Shown here piece by piece: positions 25,372 to 35,567 of a stretch of DNA of 64,000 nt. Under the pieces are notes generated by a model. It saw only the letters and a list, made by a program, of their open reading frames with translations. It had not been told where the DNA came from and made no database searches. Position 1 is the stretch's first letter. Each line of letters opens with the position of its first letter. The stretch is from a bacterium (GTDB lineage: Bacteria; Planctomycetota; UBA1135; UBA2386): the NCBI GenBank assembly GCA_030432695.1, contig JAUILN010000008.1, positions 248,001-312,000 on the forward strand, given 5' to 3'. The translations under genes were made by a program, and so were the position numbers.

Positions 25372-26454
25372 TCAGCGGAACTCGACCACCAGCCCGTCGA
25401 ACGCCCGGAAGTTCCCCGTGCTCGCGAGCGGGCTGACCGCGCTGGTCAGCGATGCGATGCGCAGCGGGGCGACCGGCGGCGCCTGCACCACGGTCCTGCG
25501 TCCGCTGCTCAGTGAAAACGGTGCGCCCGCGGTCCGCCCCGGATCGGCCACCACGCCCTGGGTCACCAGCGGCAGGCCCACCAGCCGCGCATCGAACAGC
25601 AGCGTCACCGGCGACGGCGTGAAGGTCCCGCCCTGGTCGGTCGTCCCACCGAAGGCCGCGATCGGTTGGCCGACGTAGACCTCGCCGCAGAGGCCCGGCA
25701 GCGTGGCGCGGGTCTCCTGCAGGCCGATGAACAAGGTCGCGAACTGGCTGCGCGGCCCGCGTGTGATCGCCGGTGCGACTCGCCATTGGGGTGCCGGCAG
25801 CGCGTCACCGAACACCGTCAACAGACCCATCGATTCCACGAAGCTCCCGGTGGGCATGCAGCCGGTGCCGACCTGCACGCCCGACGCGGCGTTCGAAGGT
25901 TCGTCGCGGAACGCGTCGGCGATGTAGTTCGGCGCGTTGCTACCGCCCGCGAGGCTGTTGCCGAACACGTGCAGCTCCCAGATCAGCGCCCGGTTCCCGC
26001 TGTGCAGGTAGGGGCTATCGAGGACCAGCCCGGCGTCGAACGGCGTCGGGTAGCTGCGCGGCGTGGTGCTCCAGTCCGGGAAGGCAACGGTGCGACGCGC
26101 GACCACCCGCTGGATCGCGGTCGGGCTCGTGTAGTTGAGCGTGAACGACGTGCCGGCCTGGTCGAAGTCGCCGGGCCCCATGTCGAGGGCGAGGTCCAGC
26201 GTGCGCGCCTGCGCGGAGTCGACCGCGAGCGCGCGTCGGAACCCGAGCGCAGTGACCAGCAGCGACTGGCCGCGCAGGTCGTCGTGGATCTGCTGGCGCA
26301 CGCCGACAGCGGACTGACCGAACGGGATCGTCTGGTCGAAGCGACCGCCCGGCGTGGTGGTCGCGCGCAGCGGCGAGACCACCTGCGCGGCGAGGCTGGG
26401 AGCCAGCGCGGCGAAGGCGAGGAGCAGGAAGCGCAGGCAGCGGGTGGTGTTCAA
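25372..26454 (-). CDS. secreted protein, probable paralogue of the 21911 protein
   Basis: 360 residues. No ATG suits the signal peptide; TTG at 26454 gives one (N-T-T-R-C-L-R-F-L-L-L-A-F ... S-L-A-A-Q) and has GGAG 7 nt upstream. The N-terminal domain resembles that of the 21911 protein (R-F-D-Q-T-I-P-F, V-T-A-L-G-F-R-R). The C-terminal ~110 residues carry F-A-T-L-F-I-G-L-Q and V-T-L-L-F-D-A-R-L-V-G-L-P-L-V-T-Q, the recurrent secreted-protein end. Convergent with the kinase gene just upstream. Function unknown; likely surface-displayed. Confidence 0.75.
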   Translation of the reverse strand: MNTTRCLRFLLLAFAALAPSLAAQVVSPLRATTTPGGRFDQTIPFGQSAVGVRQQIHDDLRGQSLLVTALGFRRALAVDSAQARTLDLALDMGPGDFDQAGTSFTLNYTSPTAIQRVVARRTVAFPDWSTTPRSYPTPFDAGLVLDSPYLHSGNRALIWELHVFGNSLAGGSNAPNYIADAFRDEPSNAASGVQVGTGCMPTGSFVESMGLLTVFGDALPAPQWRVAPAITRGPRSQFATLFIGLQETRATLPGLCGEVYVGQPIAAFGGTTDQGGTFTPSPVTLLFDARLVGLPLVTQGVVADPGRTAGAPFSLSSGRRTVVQAPPVAPLRIASLTSAVSPLASTGNFRAFDGLVVEFR

Positions 26455-26536
26455 GGCAGGACTCCGGCGTGGTCGAGGGCCCAGGCTACGCACCGTCGGG
26501 CGGATCGATGGCTCGAAGAACCTCGGGGGTGTGGAT

Positions 26537-27658
26537 TCAGAACCCCCGCACCTTGCGCAACAGCCGCCCGATGCGCTCGCGGTAGCCGAGCGGATCGTCT
26601 TCGAACACCCGGCCGTGGTCGGAGCGTGGTCGGATCCACAGCTCGGCGAGTTCGGGTTGCGTGGGCAGGGAGTTGAACATCGACCGCACCACGTCGGGCG
26701 GCATCCGCTGGTCCTCGCCACCACCGATGACCAGGACCGGCACGGTCGGATCCAGATCGAGCAGGGCCGTCGACGGGCTCACGTCGGCCAGCGAGAAGCC
26801 GGACCAGAACTCGAGGCCGTAGAGCACCAGGGAGCGGAACGGCTCCGGGAAGTACAGCCGACGCCGGCCCTGGAACGCGCCGCCGAGCATCCGTTCCGCG
26901 GTGGCGCGGGCATCGTCCATCGGAGCATCGAGGACCAGACCGCCGAGCCGGTCGACGTGCGGGGCGGCGAGACAGACCGCGGCGCAGCCCATGCTGACGC
27001 CGAACAGGACCAGGGGCCGGCGGGCGCTGGCCTCGTCGCGACCTCGCAGGAAGTCGATCGCCGCCGACACATCCTCGGACTCGCGCAGCCCGAAGGTCGC
27101 CGGAGACTTGCCGCTGCCGCCGTGGTTGCGCAGTTCGAGGAGCACGACCTCGCAATCGAACGAGCGGAACATCTGGCCGACCGGCTCCAGCTCCAGCGCG
27201 CCCCGGAACAGGCCATGGACCAACAGCGCGGTGGCCCGCGGCTGCACCCCCCCGGCCGGCGGGACCACGAACGCGCGGAGCCGAGTGCCGTCCGCCGATG
27301 CGAAGTGGACCGCGCGGTCGCGGGCCTCCCGAACCAGGTCCGGGTCGACCCGCGAGCCCTTGACCTCGAGCGCCAGACTGTCGCGTGACTGCGGGATCCA
27401 GCCGCCGTCCGCGGCGATCCGAGGCCCCTGATAGGCCGACTCGTCACCCCGGGTGTGGATCATCCGCGAGCCGAACCAGCTCAGCGTCAGCGGTCCGGTG
27501 ACGAACAGGTGGAACAGGACCACCACCAGCAGGATCCCGAGCCCGCGCCAGACCTTCGGCCGTCGGCCCTTGGCCAGCCAGAGGACCAGTCGCACCAGGG
27601 CCCACGGCACCACCGTCAGCGCGGTCCAGATCGAGGCCACTACCAGCAGGAAGGTCAC
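26537..27658 (-). CDS. membrane-anchored alpha/beta hydrolase
   Basis: 373 residues. Two hydrophobic segments near the N-terminus (about 1-60) anchor it. The alpha/beta hydrolase fold follows: V-H-G-L-F as oxyanion-hole motif, the nucleophile serine in F-G-V-S-M-G-C, the acid in G-G-G-E-D-Q-R-M-P, and the histidine in R-S-D-H-G-R. It may hydrolyse a peptide, ester or lipid on the periplasmic or cytoplasmic face. The proposed GTG start at 27658 puts the first hydrophobic run right at the N-terminus and follows TACCAT by 8 nt. The gene is divergent from feoA, 238 bp apart. Confidence 0.78.
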   Translation of the reverse strand: MTFLLVVASIWTALTVVPWALVRLVLWLAKGRRPKVWRGLGILLVVVLFHLFVTGPLTLSWFGSRMIHTRGDESAYQGPRIAADGGWIPQSRDSLALEVKGSRVDPDLVREARDRAVHFASADGTRLRAFVVPPAGGVQPRATALLVHGLFRGALELEPVGQMFRSFDCEVVLLELRNHGGSGKSPATFGLRESEDVSAAIDFLRGRDEASARRPLVLFGVSMGCAAVCLAAPHVDRLGGLVLDAPMDDARATAERMLGGAFQGRRRLYFPEPFRSLVLYGLEFWSGFSLADVSPSTALLDLDPTVPVLVIGGGEDQRMPPDVVRSMFNSLPTQPELAELWIRPRSDHGRVFEDDPLGYRERIGRLLRKVRGF

Positions 27659-27861
27659 GGCGGGCGATGGTAGGGCGGCCGGCCGCGGCTCTCGACCCCG
27701 CGGGTCCCTTCCGAGCATCCCTTCCATGCGCGGCGGAACCGCACCGGAGGACGATCCCCTCTGCCAGACCGGGGGAGCACCTCGCCCCAGCCGAAAGTCG
27801 GCGGCCGCCGGGACCGTTGGCGGGGGCCCCCACGAGTTCGTGCGAATGGGGAAAGCCCTGC

Positions 27862-27889
27862 TTGAGAACAAGTCTCATTCTCCTAGACT
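27862..27889 (+). promoter_or_regulatory. feoA promoter with overlapping iron-box-like palindrome
   Basis: TTGAGA (27862-27867) and TAGACT (27884-27889) are 16 nt apart, and the feoA ATG comes 7 nt after TAGACT with no ribosome-binding site, so transcription is likely leaderless. The -35 box is part of TTGAGA-ACAAG-TCTCA, a perfect 5-bp palindrome core (TGAGA/TCTCA) with a further TTCTC, reminiscent of Fur-family operators. The half-site pattern TTGAGA-N5-TCTC recurs upstream of hemA. Confidence 0.5.
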
Positions 27890-27896
27890 CCGCCCC

Positions 27897-28130
27897 ATGC
27901 AATGCCTCTCCGATCTCGGCGCCGCCTGCTGTGGACGCCTGGCCAAGCTCGGCGGAGCCGGCGGCCATCGCCGCCGCCTGCTCGAGATGGGCTTCGTGCC
28001 CGGCACCCGCTTCCGGGTGGTCCGGCGGGTCGACATCGGCGGCGTGCTGGAACTCGAGCTGCGCGGCTGTCGGGTGACGCTGCGCACCACCGAGGCGCGC
28101 GACATCCTGGTCGAGGACGTGTTCGAGTGA
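27897..28130 (+). CDS. feoA: FeoA, ferrous iron transport accessory protein
   Basis: 77 residues with the SH3-like FeoA fold: L-S-D-L-G near the start, L-E-M-G-F-V-P-G-T-R-F-R-V, then D-I-G-G-V-L-E-L-E-L and V-T-L-R-T-T-E-A. FeoA is a small cytoplasmic protein needed for full activity of the FeoB Fe(II) transporter. feoB starts 127 bp downstream on the same strand. It has a possible Fur-like operator/promoter at 27862-27889 and probably a leaderless start. Confidence 0.9.
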   Translation: MQCLSDLGAACCGRLAKLGGAGGHRRRLLEMGFVPGTRFRVVRRVDIGGVLELELRGCRVTLRTTEARDILVEDVFE

Positions 28131-28164
28131 CGCGTGTCTTCGAGTGAGGCGTGTGTCCGAGTGA
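28122..28164 (+). repeat. 17-bp tandem repeat at the feoA stop codon
   Basis: Three imperfect units beginning at 28122, 28139 and 28156 share TTCGAGTGA or TCCGAGTGA with a 17-nt period. The first includes the last codons and stop of feoA, so the stop-containing end was duplicated into the feoA-feoB gap. Confidence 0.6.
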
Positions 28165-28257
28165 TCCCCGGCAGCTGACCCGCAGGTATCCCGGAGTGGC
28201 GCGGCCCCATCGGACCGGCTCCGATCGAGCAGACGCACGTCGCCACCCCTCCCCCCG

Positions 28258-30477
<2,220 letters not shown>

Positions 30478-30486
30478 GTCGACCGG

Positions 30487-32370
30487 TCACCGTTCCGTCC
30501 GGCCGACGAGCCCCAAGGCGTCGAGCTGCGCGCCGGCCCGGCCCGCGATGCCGACCGCCGCGGCACCGCGCACCTCGAGCAACGTGCCCCAGCCGTCGCC
30601 GGCCCCTCCAGCCCACGCGCTGAAGCGCGGCTCGAGCGGACCGCCCTCGCGGTCGAAGCCGGTCGCCGAGACCAGGCGGAAGCCATCGAAGCGGTCGCCG
30701 CCGCGGGCCTCGATGCCGACCAGGATCCCGCCATCGGGCAGCAGGACCTCTTGCACCTCGCCGCGCGGCTCGCCATGGACGGCGCCCACCCGGCGCGCGC
30801 CGGCCGCATCGACGAACACCGGCTGGATCGAACCGACCACCCGATGGCCGGCGTACTCCGAAAGCGTGTAGCGGAAGCCACGCAGCACCTCACCGTCCCG
30901 CGCGACGTCTTCGAACGCGCTGCCCCCGCCACCGCCGAGGATGCGGGTCCGACAGAGCCCGTGTTCGTCCGGAACCGTGACCTCACGCACGGTCTCGACT
31001 GCGAGCCGCTGGTAGCGCAGGCTGCCGGCCCGCTCCGCGGCGCCACTCCGCTCGAGGTGTTCCACGACAATGCGACGTGCGCGCTCGCCGACCGAGTCGT
31101 GCTTCGCCAACCGCGCGCCGACCTGTTCGACCGCAGCGACGAAGTCGGGACCGTACGCGACGCCCCCGTCGAGCAGCGCGAAACGCCGGAACACCCGCAG
31201 CGCCGCCTCGGGGCACTCGCCGAGCGCACGGGCCGAAGCGGCGAGCAGCTGCGGCGCGCGGTCTGCATCCGCGTGCCCGGCGGCCACCGCGCCCGCCACC
31301 AACACCCAGGCCCGCTCCGCCAACGGACTTCGTTCCAGCACCCGCTGCACCGCCTGCCACGCACCCGGCGCAGCCTGCGCGCCCAGCCGCCACACCGCCG
31401 CCGCGCAGAGTTCCGCATCGCGCACCCGCTCGACACCAGCCTGCAGCGCAGCCGCGAGCAGTTTCAGATCGCTCTCGAACACCGGACCCTCGGTGCCCCA
31501 CTCGCCGAGCGTGCCGTCGGCATTGCCGAGGTCGTTGGTGCGATCGAACGCGAAGCGCCGGCCGCGCACGCCGATCCAACACGGCCAGCAGTGCCCGGGC
31601 CCGCCGGCGTACACCGTCGGCACGCCGAGCGTCCGCAGCGCCGCCATCTGGTACTGCGTGTTCACCGTGCACACGCCACCGTGCTCGACCATGTTCGGCA
31701 GGCTCTCCGCCTTGCCGTCCAGCCCGCCGTGGATGTAGGGCACCTCCGCGAAGATGTCGTGGAGCTGATCGAGGTCACGCCCGCGGTAGCGCTCCAAGAC
31801 CCAGGCCCGCTCCTCCAACGGCACGTCGTTCAACGCGACCATCGCCAGCAGTTGGAACGGCGTGCCACGCAGCGGGGTCAAGAGCCGACGCTGCTGGGCG
31901 ACGTACCACCGGAACGACTCGACCATCGTCGGGATCGGCGCCCGGCCGCCGGTCCACGAACCCCAGCGCCGCGCCGGCTCGTCGCCCTCGCCGCCGCTCC
32001 ACGCCAGTGCGAAGCCCACCGCCAGCTCCGGATGCCGCGCGACGTCGTCGGCCGCGGCCTCGACCAGCCGCGCGAGGCAGGCGAAGCCCTTGGTGGAGAG
32101 CCCGTGTGCGGCCGCCGCCTGGACGACGAGGCCACGCAGTGCGGGCTGCGCGTCGAGCCAGGGCCAGAAGGACTCCGGTACCTTCGACTCGGCCGCGGCA
32201 CGGGCCTCGGCGAGAATCGCGTCCGACAGCTGCGCCTCGGCTTCCGCGGTCCAACGACCGCGCTGCAGGGCGGCGGCGAGGTCGGTCTCCTGCGCGGAGA
32301 GCAGCCCCGACGGCGAGGCGAGGGCGAGCGCGAGCGACGCGATACGAGCGAGACGATGCGGATTCGACAT
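30487..32370 (-). CDS. secreted transglutaminase-like protein with jacalin-like lectin domain
   Basis: 627 residues, with a signal peptide ending L-L-S-A-Q after the ATG at 32370. A helical N-terminal domain leads to a papain/transglutaminase-like core: C234 in H-G-G-V-C, H260 in G-P-G-H-C-W and D276 in F-A-F-D-R have the spacing of the catalytic triad. The last ~150 residues resemble a jacalin-like beta-prism lectin: I-L-G-G-G-G-G-S-A-F, H-G-E-P-R-G, and the characteristic closing I-A-G-R-A-G-A-Q-L-D-A-L-G. It may crosslink or cleave surface protein while bound to a sugar. It is convergent with feoB (9 bp). Confidence 0.72.
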   Translation of the reverse strand: MSNPHRLARIASLALALASPSGLLSAQETDLAAALQRGRWTAEAEAQLSDAILAEARAAAESKVPESFWPWLDAQPALRGLVVQAAAAHGLSTKGFACLARLVEAAADDVARHPELAVGFALAWSGGEGDEPARRWGSWTGGRAPIPTMVESFRWYVAQQRRLLTPLRGTPFQLLAMVALNDVPLEERAWVLERYRGRDLDQLHDIFAEVPYIHGGLDGKAESLPNMVEHGGVCTVNTQYQMAALRTLGVPTVYAGGPGHCWPCWIGVRGRRFAFDRTNDLGNADGTLGEWGTEGPVFESDLKLLAAALQAGVERVRDAELCAAAVWRLGAQAAPGAWQAVQRVLERSPLAERAWVLVAGAVAAGHADADRAPQLLAASARALGECPEAALRVFRRFALLDGGVAYGPDFVAAVEQVGARLAKHDSVGERARRIVVEHLERSGAAERAGSLRYQRLAVETVREVTVPDEHGLCRTRILGGGGGSAFEDVARDGEVLRGFRYTLSEYAGHRVVGSIQPVFVDAAGARRVGAVHGEPRGEVQEVLLPDGGILVGIEARGGDRFDGFRLVSATGFDREGGPLEPRFSAWAGGAGDGWGTLLEVRGAAAVGIAGRAGAQLDALGLVGRTER

Positions 32371-32500
32371 GGGCGGCGCGGACTGACACCAGCGGCGACG
32401 GTTCCCGACGCACCAGAACCCCACACAGGGGTTCGGGATCTCTCGGCGTAACACGGTATACCGAGCATCCTCTCGCGCCCCCTCGGCGGAGGCAGCACGG

Positions 32501-33244
32501 ATGCCCGAGGTCCCCACCAACTCCCGTCCCTGGGTCATGGCCATGCAGTGGCACGACCTGCTGTTCGCCCACTGGCCGGTCGACCCAGCACTCCTGCGCC
32601 CCCACATCCCCGCCGCCCTCACGATCGACACCTTCGACGGCCAGGCCTGGCTCGCGGTCGTGCCGTTCCGCATGGCCGGCGTCCGCGCCCGCTGCCTGCC
32701 GGGCATCCCGCCGTTCTCGCGCTTCCCCGAGCTGAACCTGCGCACCTACGTGGTGCACGACGGCCGACCCGGAGTGTGGTTCTTCAGCCTCGACGCCGCC
32801 GACCGCCTCGCGGTCCGCGTTGCCCGCGCCGGATTCCACCTGCCGTACTTCGACGCGCGGATGTCGATCACCCGCGACGCCGACGGCTGGTTCGACTACC
32901 GCAGCGAGCGCTTCCACCGCGGTGCGCCCGGGGCCCGCTTCGCGGCGCGCTACCGGCCAACAGGCCCCGTCCAGCCCGCCGCCCCCGGATCGCTCGACCA
33001 CTTCCTCACCGAGCGCTACAGCCTGTTCGCCGCCGACCGGAAGGAGCGCGTCTACCGCGGCGACATCGAGCACGAGCCGTGGCCGCTGCAGCCGGCGGAG
33101 TGGCAGCCCGAGCGCTGCGAGATGACGGCGCTGCTCGATTGCGGATTGCCATCGGTCGAACCCCGCCTGCTGTTCGCGACGGGCCTCGAGGTCCGCGCAC
33201 GTCGTCCGTATCGGGTACCGATGGGCCCAACGCGTCGCGCGTGA
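32501..33244 (+). CDS. DUF2071/YqjF family protein
   Basis: 247 residues. M-Q-W-H-D-L-L-F-A-H-W-P and A-W-L-A-V-V-P-F-R-M, then P-E-L-N-L-R-T-Y-V, match the DUF2071 (YqjF) family, a group of cytoplasmic proteins of unknown activity with an acetoacetate-decarboxylase-like fold. GGAGG lies 10 nt before the ATG at 32501, and TATACC further upstream (about 32457) could be part of a promoter in the divergent gap with the transglutaminase-like gene. No membrane segment is visible. Confidence 0.82.
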   Translation: MPEVPTNSRPWVMAMQWHDLLFAHWPVDPALLRPHIPAALTIDTFDGQAWLAVVPFRMAGVRARCLPGIPPFSRFPELNLRTYVVHDGRPGVWFFSLDAADRLAVRVARAGFHLPYFDARMSITRDADGWFDYRSERFHRGAPGARFAARYRPTGPVQPAAPGSLDHFLTERYSLFAADRKERVYRGDIEHEPWPLQPAEWQPERCEMTALLDCGLPSVEPRLLFATGLEVRARRPYRVPMGPTRRA

Positions 33245-33813
33245 CAACGGACGAGAAAGACGCGGGCCGCCGGACGAACCGACCCGGAGCCTCCACCTGG
33301 CCTCGTCGCGAGGTTGCGCAGGGGGCGTTACAGCAAGGAATGCGACCGGTTCTGGCCGCAGGCGTGTTTCTGGACACGTCGAGGCCGGGTTCGGTTGCAT
33401 GACGCAGCTGGAGCGTCACCTGCGTGACCGCAGCAGAGGGCTGGTGGATGGTCCGGGTCAAGTGCCCCTCGATCCGGCGGCCCGCGCACCCATCTCTGGA
33501 CGGGCACGGAATCGGTCCGGTGTGCCGCGGGCAGCTCCTGGACCTGGGTGTAGGGAGGTGAAGAAGAAGGAAGAGAGAGCGCGGCCGCCGACCGGCAGAG
33601 ACGCCGGGGTCGACAGGCGCGATCGGCCGACGGCCGCGCTCCCGTAAGGCGGCGCGCGAAACGGGACCTCCCCAGGTCGGTTCAGCGAGATCGCGAACTT
33701 TGCTCGCGACGTGGTCCTCGGAGCGCTCGGGAGCCAGGGAAGCGTCGCGCCGATGAGCCAGCCCTCGCGGATCCGGCAGTCCGTCGTACGCCGGCGCCCT
33801 ACGCTCTGCACCG
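33245..33813. other. long intergenic region with a GC-rich hairpin
   Basis: 570 bp between DUF2071 and the HIT gene. At 33577-33587 and 33631-33641, GAGCGCGGCCG and CGGCCGCGCTC are exact inverted copies 43 nt apart, preceded by a purine-rich run (GGAGGTGAAGAAGAAGG). Shorter inverted stretches lie around 33399-33430. An 82-codon frame crosses it but has no family resemblance and biased residue content. The region may encode a structured RNA; none of the standard families (RNase P, SRP, tmRNA) was recognised. Confidence 0.4.
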
Positions 33814-34143
33814 ATGACCGACGACTTCTACTGCGACGAAGCCCTGTCCGGCCGGACCCCTGTCCAGGTGGTCGAGGAGACCGAACACGTGCTGGCCTTC
33901 CACCACACGCGGCCGTTCTGGCCGGTGCACATCGTGGTGGTGCCCAAGCAGCACGTGCCCTCCCTCACCGACCTCGGCCCGTTCGACGAGGACATCGTCT
34001 GGGAGGTCTTGCGCGTGGTGCGCCGCATCGCCAAGCAGGTCGAGGACGAGCACGGCGCGGCGCGGGTGCTCACCAACCTGGGTCGCTACCAGGACTCGAA
34101 GCACCTGCACTTCCACGTCAACTCGGGCGAGCCGCGGGGCTGA
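33814..34143 (+). CDS. HIT-family protein
   Basis: 109 residues. The histidine triad H97-L-H99-F-H101 near the C-terminus and the family start (F-Y-C-D-E, then E-E-T-E-H-V-L-A-F, V-V-V-P-K-Q-H-V-P) identify it. HIT proteins are cytoplasmic nucleotide hydrolases or transferases acting on AMP-NH2 or dinucleotides. TACGCT lies 8 nt before the ATG with no ribosome-binding site, again compatible with a leaderless start. The length is normal for the Hint branch. Confidence 0.92.
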   Translation: MTDDFYCDEALSGRTPVQVVEETEHVLAFHHTRPFWPVHIVVVPKQHVPSLTDLGPFDEDIVWEVLRVVRRIAKQVEDEHGAARVLTNLGRYQDSKHLHFHVNSGEPRG

Positions 34144-34222
34144 GATCGGAGCTGCGAGATTTCCGCGTGATGTCGCCCGGGCACGCGCACCGGTCGAAGT
34201 GGTCCCCGAACCAAAGGACACC

Positions 34223-34780
34223 ATGCTCGACCTCAAGTGCCTCGCGCTGCTCGCCTGCACCGCGCTCTCCCATCTCGCCGTCTCGGCCGTGGAGCCCACC
34301 GCAACCGCTCCGCAGGACGACGGCATCCCCTGGCCCTGCGGAGTCTGCGCCCCGACCTGGCAGGTCCTCGAATCCGACACCTTCCTCGAGTGTCCGAACG
34401 GAATCGACACGATCCGCGTCGGCTCGGTCGACATGAGCCCCGGCTTCGGCCTCTGCAACCTGAAGTCCACGCCGGACGGAGTGCGCTGCATCGGAACGAG
34501 CGCCTGCACACAGAACCTCGCGTGGGTGGTCCTGTTCGACGACCAGTCCTGCAGGTCGGAGATCTGGATCGAGGTCGTGGGCGACGGAGAACCACGGCAA
34601 CGGTTGACTCCAGACGTCAACGCGCAGCCGGTACACGCCGACGCCGCCTGCGGAATCGGGGGTGAAGGGCCCGGAACCCCGTCCGAGTACCGGCTCGAGT
34701 TCTACGCCTCCGAGACCAGCACCCAACTTCTCGGCTTCGTCGACTTCGAGGTGCAGTGCGGCCCGTGCGGTGGCGATTGA
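34223..34780 (+). CDS. secreted Cys-rich protein of unknown function
   Basis: 185 residues; AAAGGA before the ATG and a signal-like N-terminus (C-L-A-L-L-A-C-T-A-L). The mature part has many cysteines (P-C-G-V-C, L-E-C, L-C-N, C-I-G, A-C-T, C-R-S, C-G-P-C-G), probably forming disulfides, and is beta-rich. No known family was recognised. It is followed 55 bp later by another probable exported protein on the same strand. Confidence 0.6.
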   Translation: MLDLKCLALLACTALSHLAVSAVEPTATAPQDDGIPWPCGVCAPTWQVLESDTFLECPNGIDTIRVGSVDMSPGFGLCNLKSTPDGVRCIGTSACTQNLAWVVLFDDQSCRSEIWIEVVGDGEPRQRLTPDVNAQPVHADAACGIGGEGPGTPSEYRLEFYASETSTQLLGFVDFEVQCGPCGGD

Positions 34781-34835
34781 CGCACGCCACGAATTGGCGC
34801 CCCTCCCGATCCGTCCGAGCCACCCAGAACCTCCC

Positions 34836-35546
34836 ATGAAGCCACGGTCCGATCTCGTCTTCCCGCTCCTGGCGATCGCCTGCGTCGGCTCGTTGGTCTG
34901 GCAAATCACCGATCGCCAGCCACCCGGAGCCCGCGGGCCCGAGGCGTTGCAACCAGGCACTCCGACTGCCGCCATTGCACCGGCCGCCGCAGAGCCCCTG
35001 ACGCCCGCAGAACTCGACGAGTTGGACCGACTGCTGCGGACCGAACTGGCGATGTGGCAGCGGAAACTCGACGGTTTCGAACCGGTCGACCCCGCCGACC
35101 CGGACACCCTCGTCGCCGAAGCGATGGCACTCGTCGCTCACGAACGCGCGGCGGCGGCCCGCCTCGCGCTCGCCGCCGGCCGTTGGCGGCTCGGCGATCC
35201 GGGTCCGATGAACACCATGACCGGCCGCACCTGGTGGACCCAGCTCGCACGCCCCGACGGCCCCGTCGGCGTCACCATCGACCTGCCCTACGCCGAGTAT
35301 CCCGGACTCCGCGACGCCCAGGACTACCAGCTCGCGGTGCAGGACACCGCGCTGGAGCTGCGGCGCGACGCCTTCAATCGCCGCACCGATGCCGAGCGGT
35401 TCGCGATCCGCGACCGACTGCTCGCGATCAACGCCAGCGAACGCCCCACCGCCGAGCAGCGGGACTTCCGCCACCGCCACCTGCCACCCGGACTGCTGAT
35501 GCTGCAGGACAGCGCGTTGCTGGTCCGTGCCGACCAGCGCCGCTGA
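34836..35546 (+). CDS. anchored or secreted protein of unknown function
   Basis: 236 residues. An N-terminal segment (V-F-P-L-L-A-I-A-C-V-G-S-L-V-W) acts as signal or anchor; then a Pro/Ala linker, and a helix-rich region with R/E/L-heavy patterns. It could have a coiled-coil or four-helix shape. No lipobox fits well. No family recognised. Convergent with the following radical SAM gene. Confidence 0.55.
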   Translation: MKPRSDLVFPLLAIACVGSLVWQITDRQPPGARGPEALQPGTPTAAIAPAAAEPLTPAELDELDRLLRTELAMWQRKLDGFEPVDPADPDTLVAEAMALVAHERAAAARLALAAGRWRLGDPGPMNTMTGRTWWTQLARPDGPVGVTIDLPYAEYPGLRDAQDYQLAVQDTALELRRDAFNRRTDAERFAIRDRLLAINASERPTAEQRDFRHRHLPPGLLMLQDSALLVRADQRR

Positions 35547-35567
35547 GCTGCGATCAGCGAGGCTCGC

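Noticed and set aside
33399..33647. 82-codon frame in the long intergenic region
   Set aside because: Its composition is Arg/Pro/Gly-rich and it overlaps the inverted repeat; the only GGAGG-like site touches a GTG too closely to act as a ribosome site. No support as a gene.
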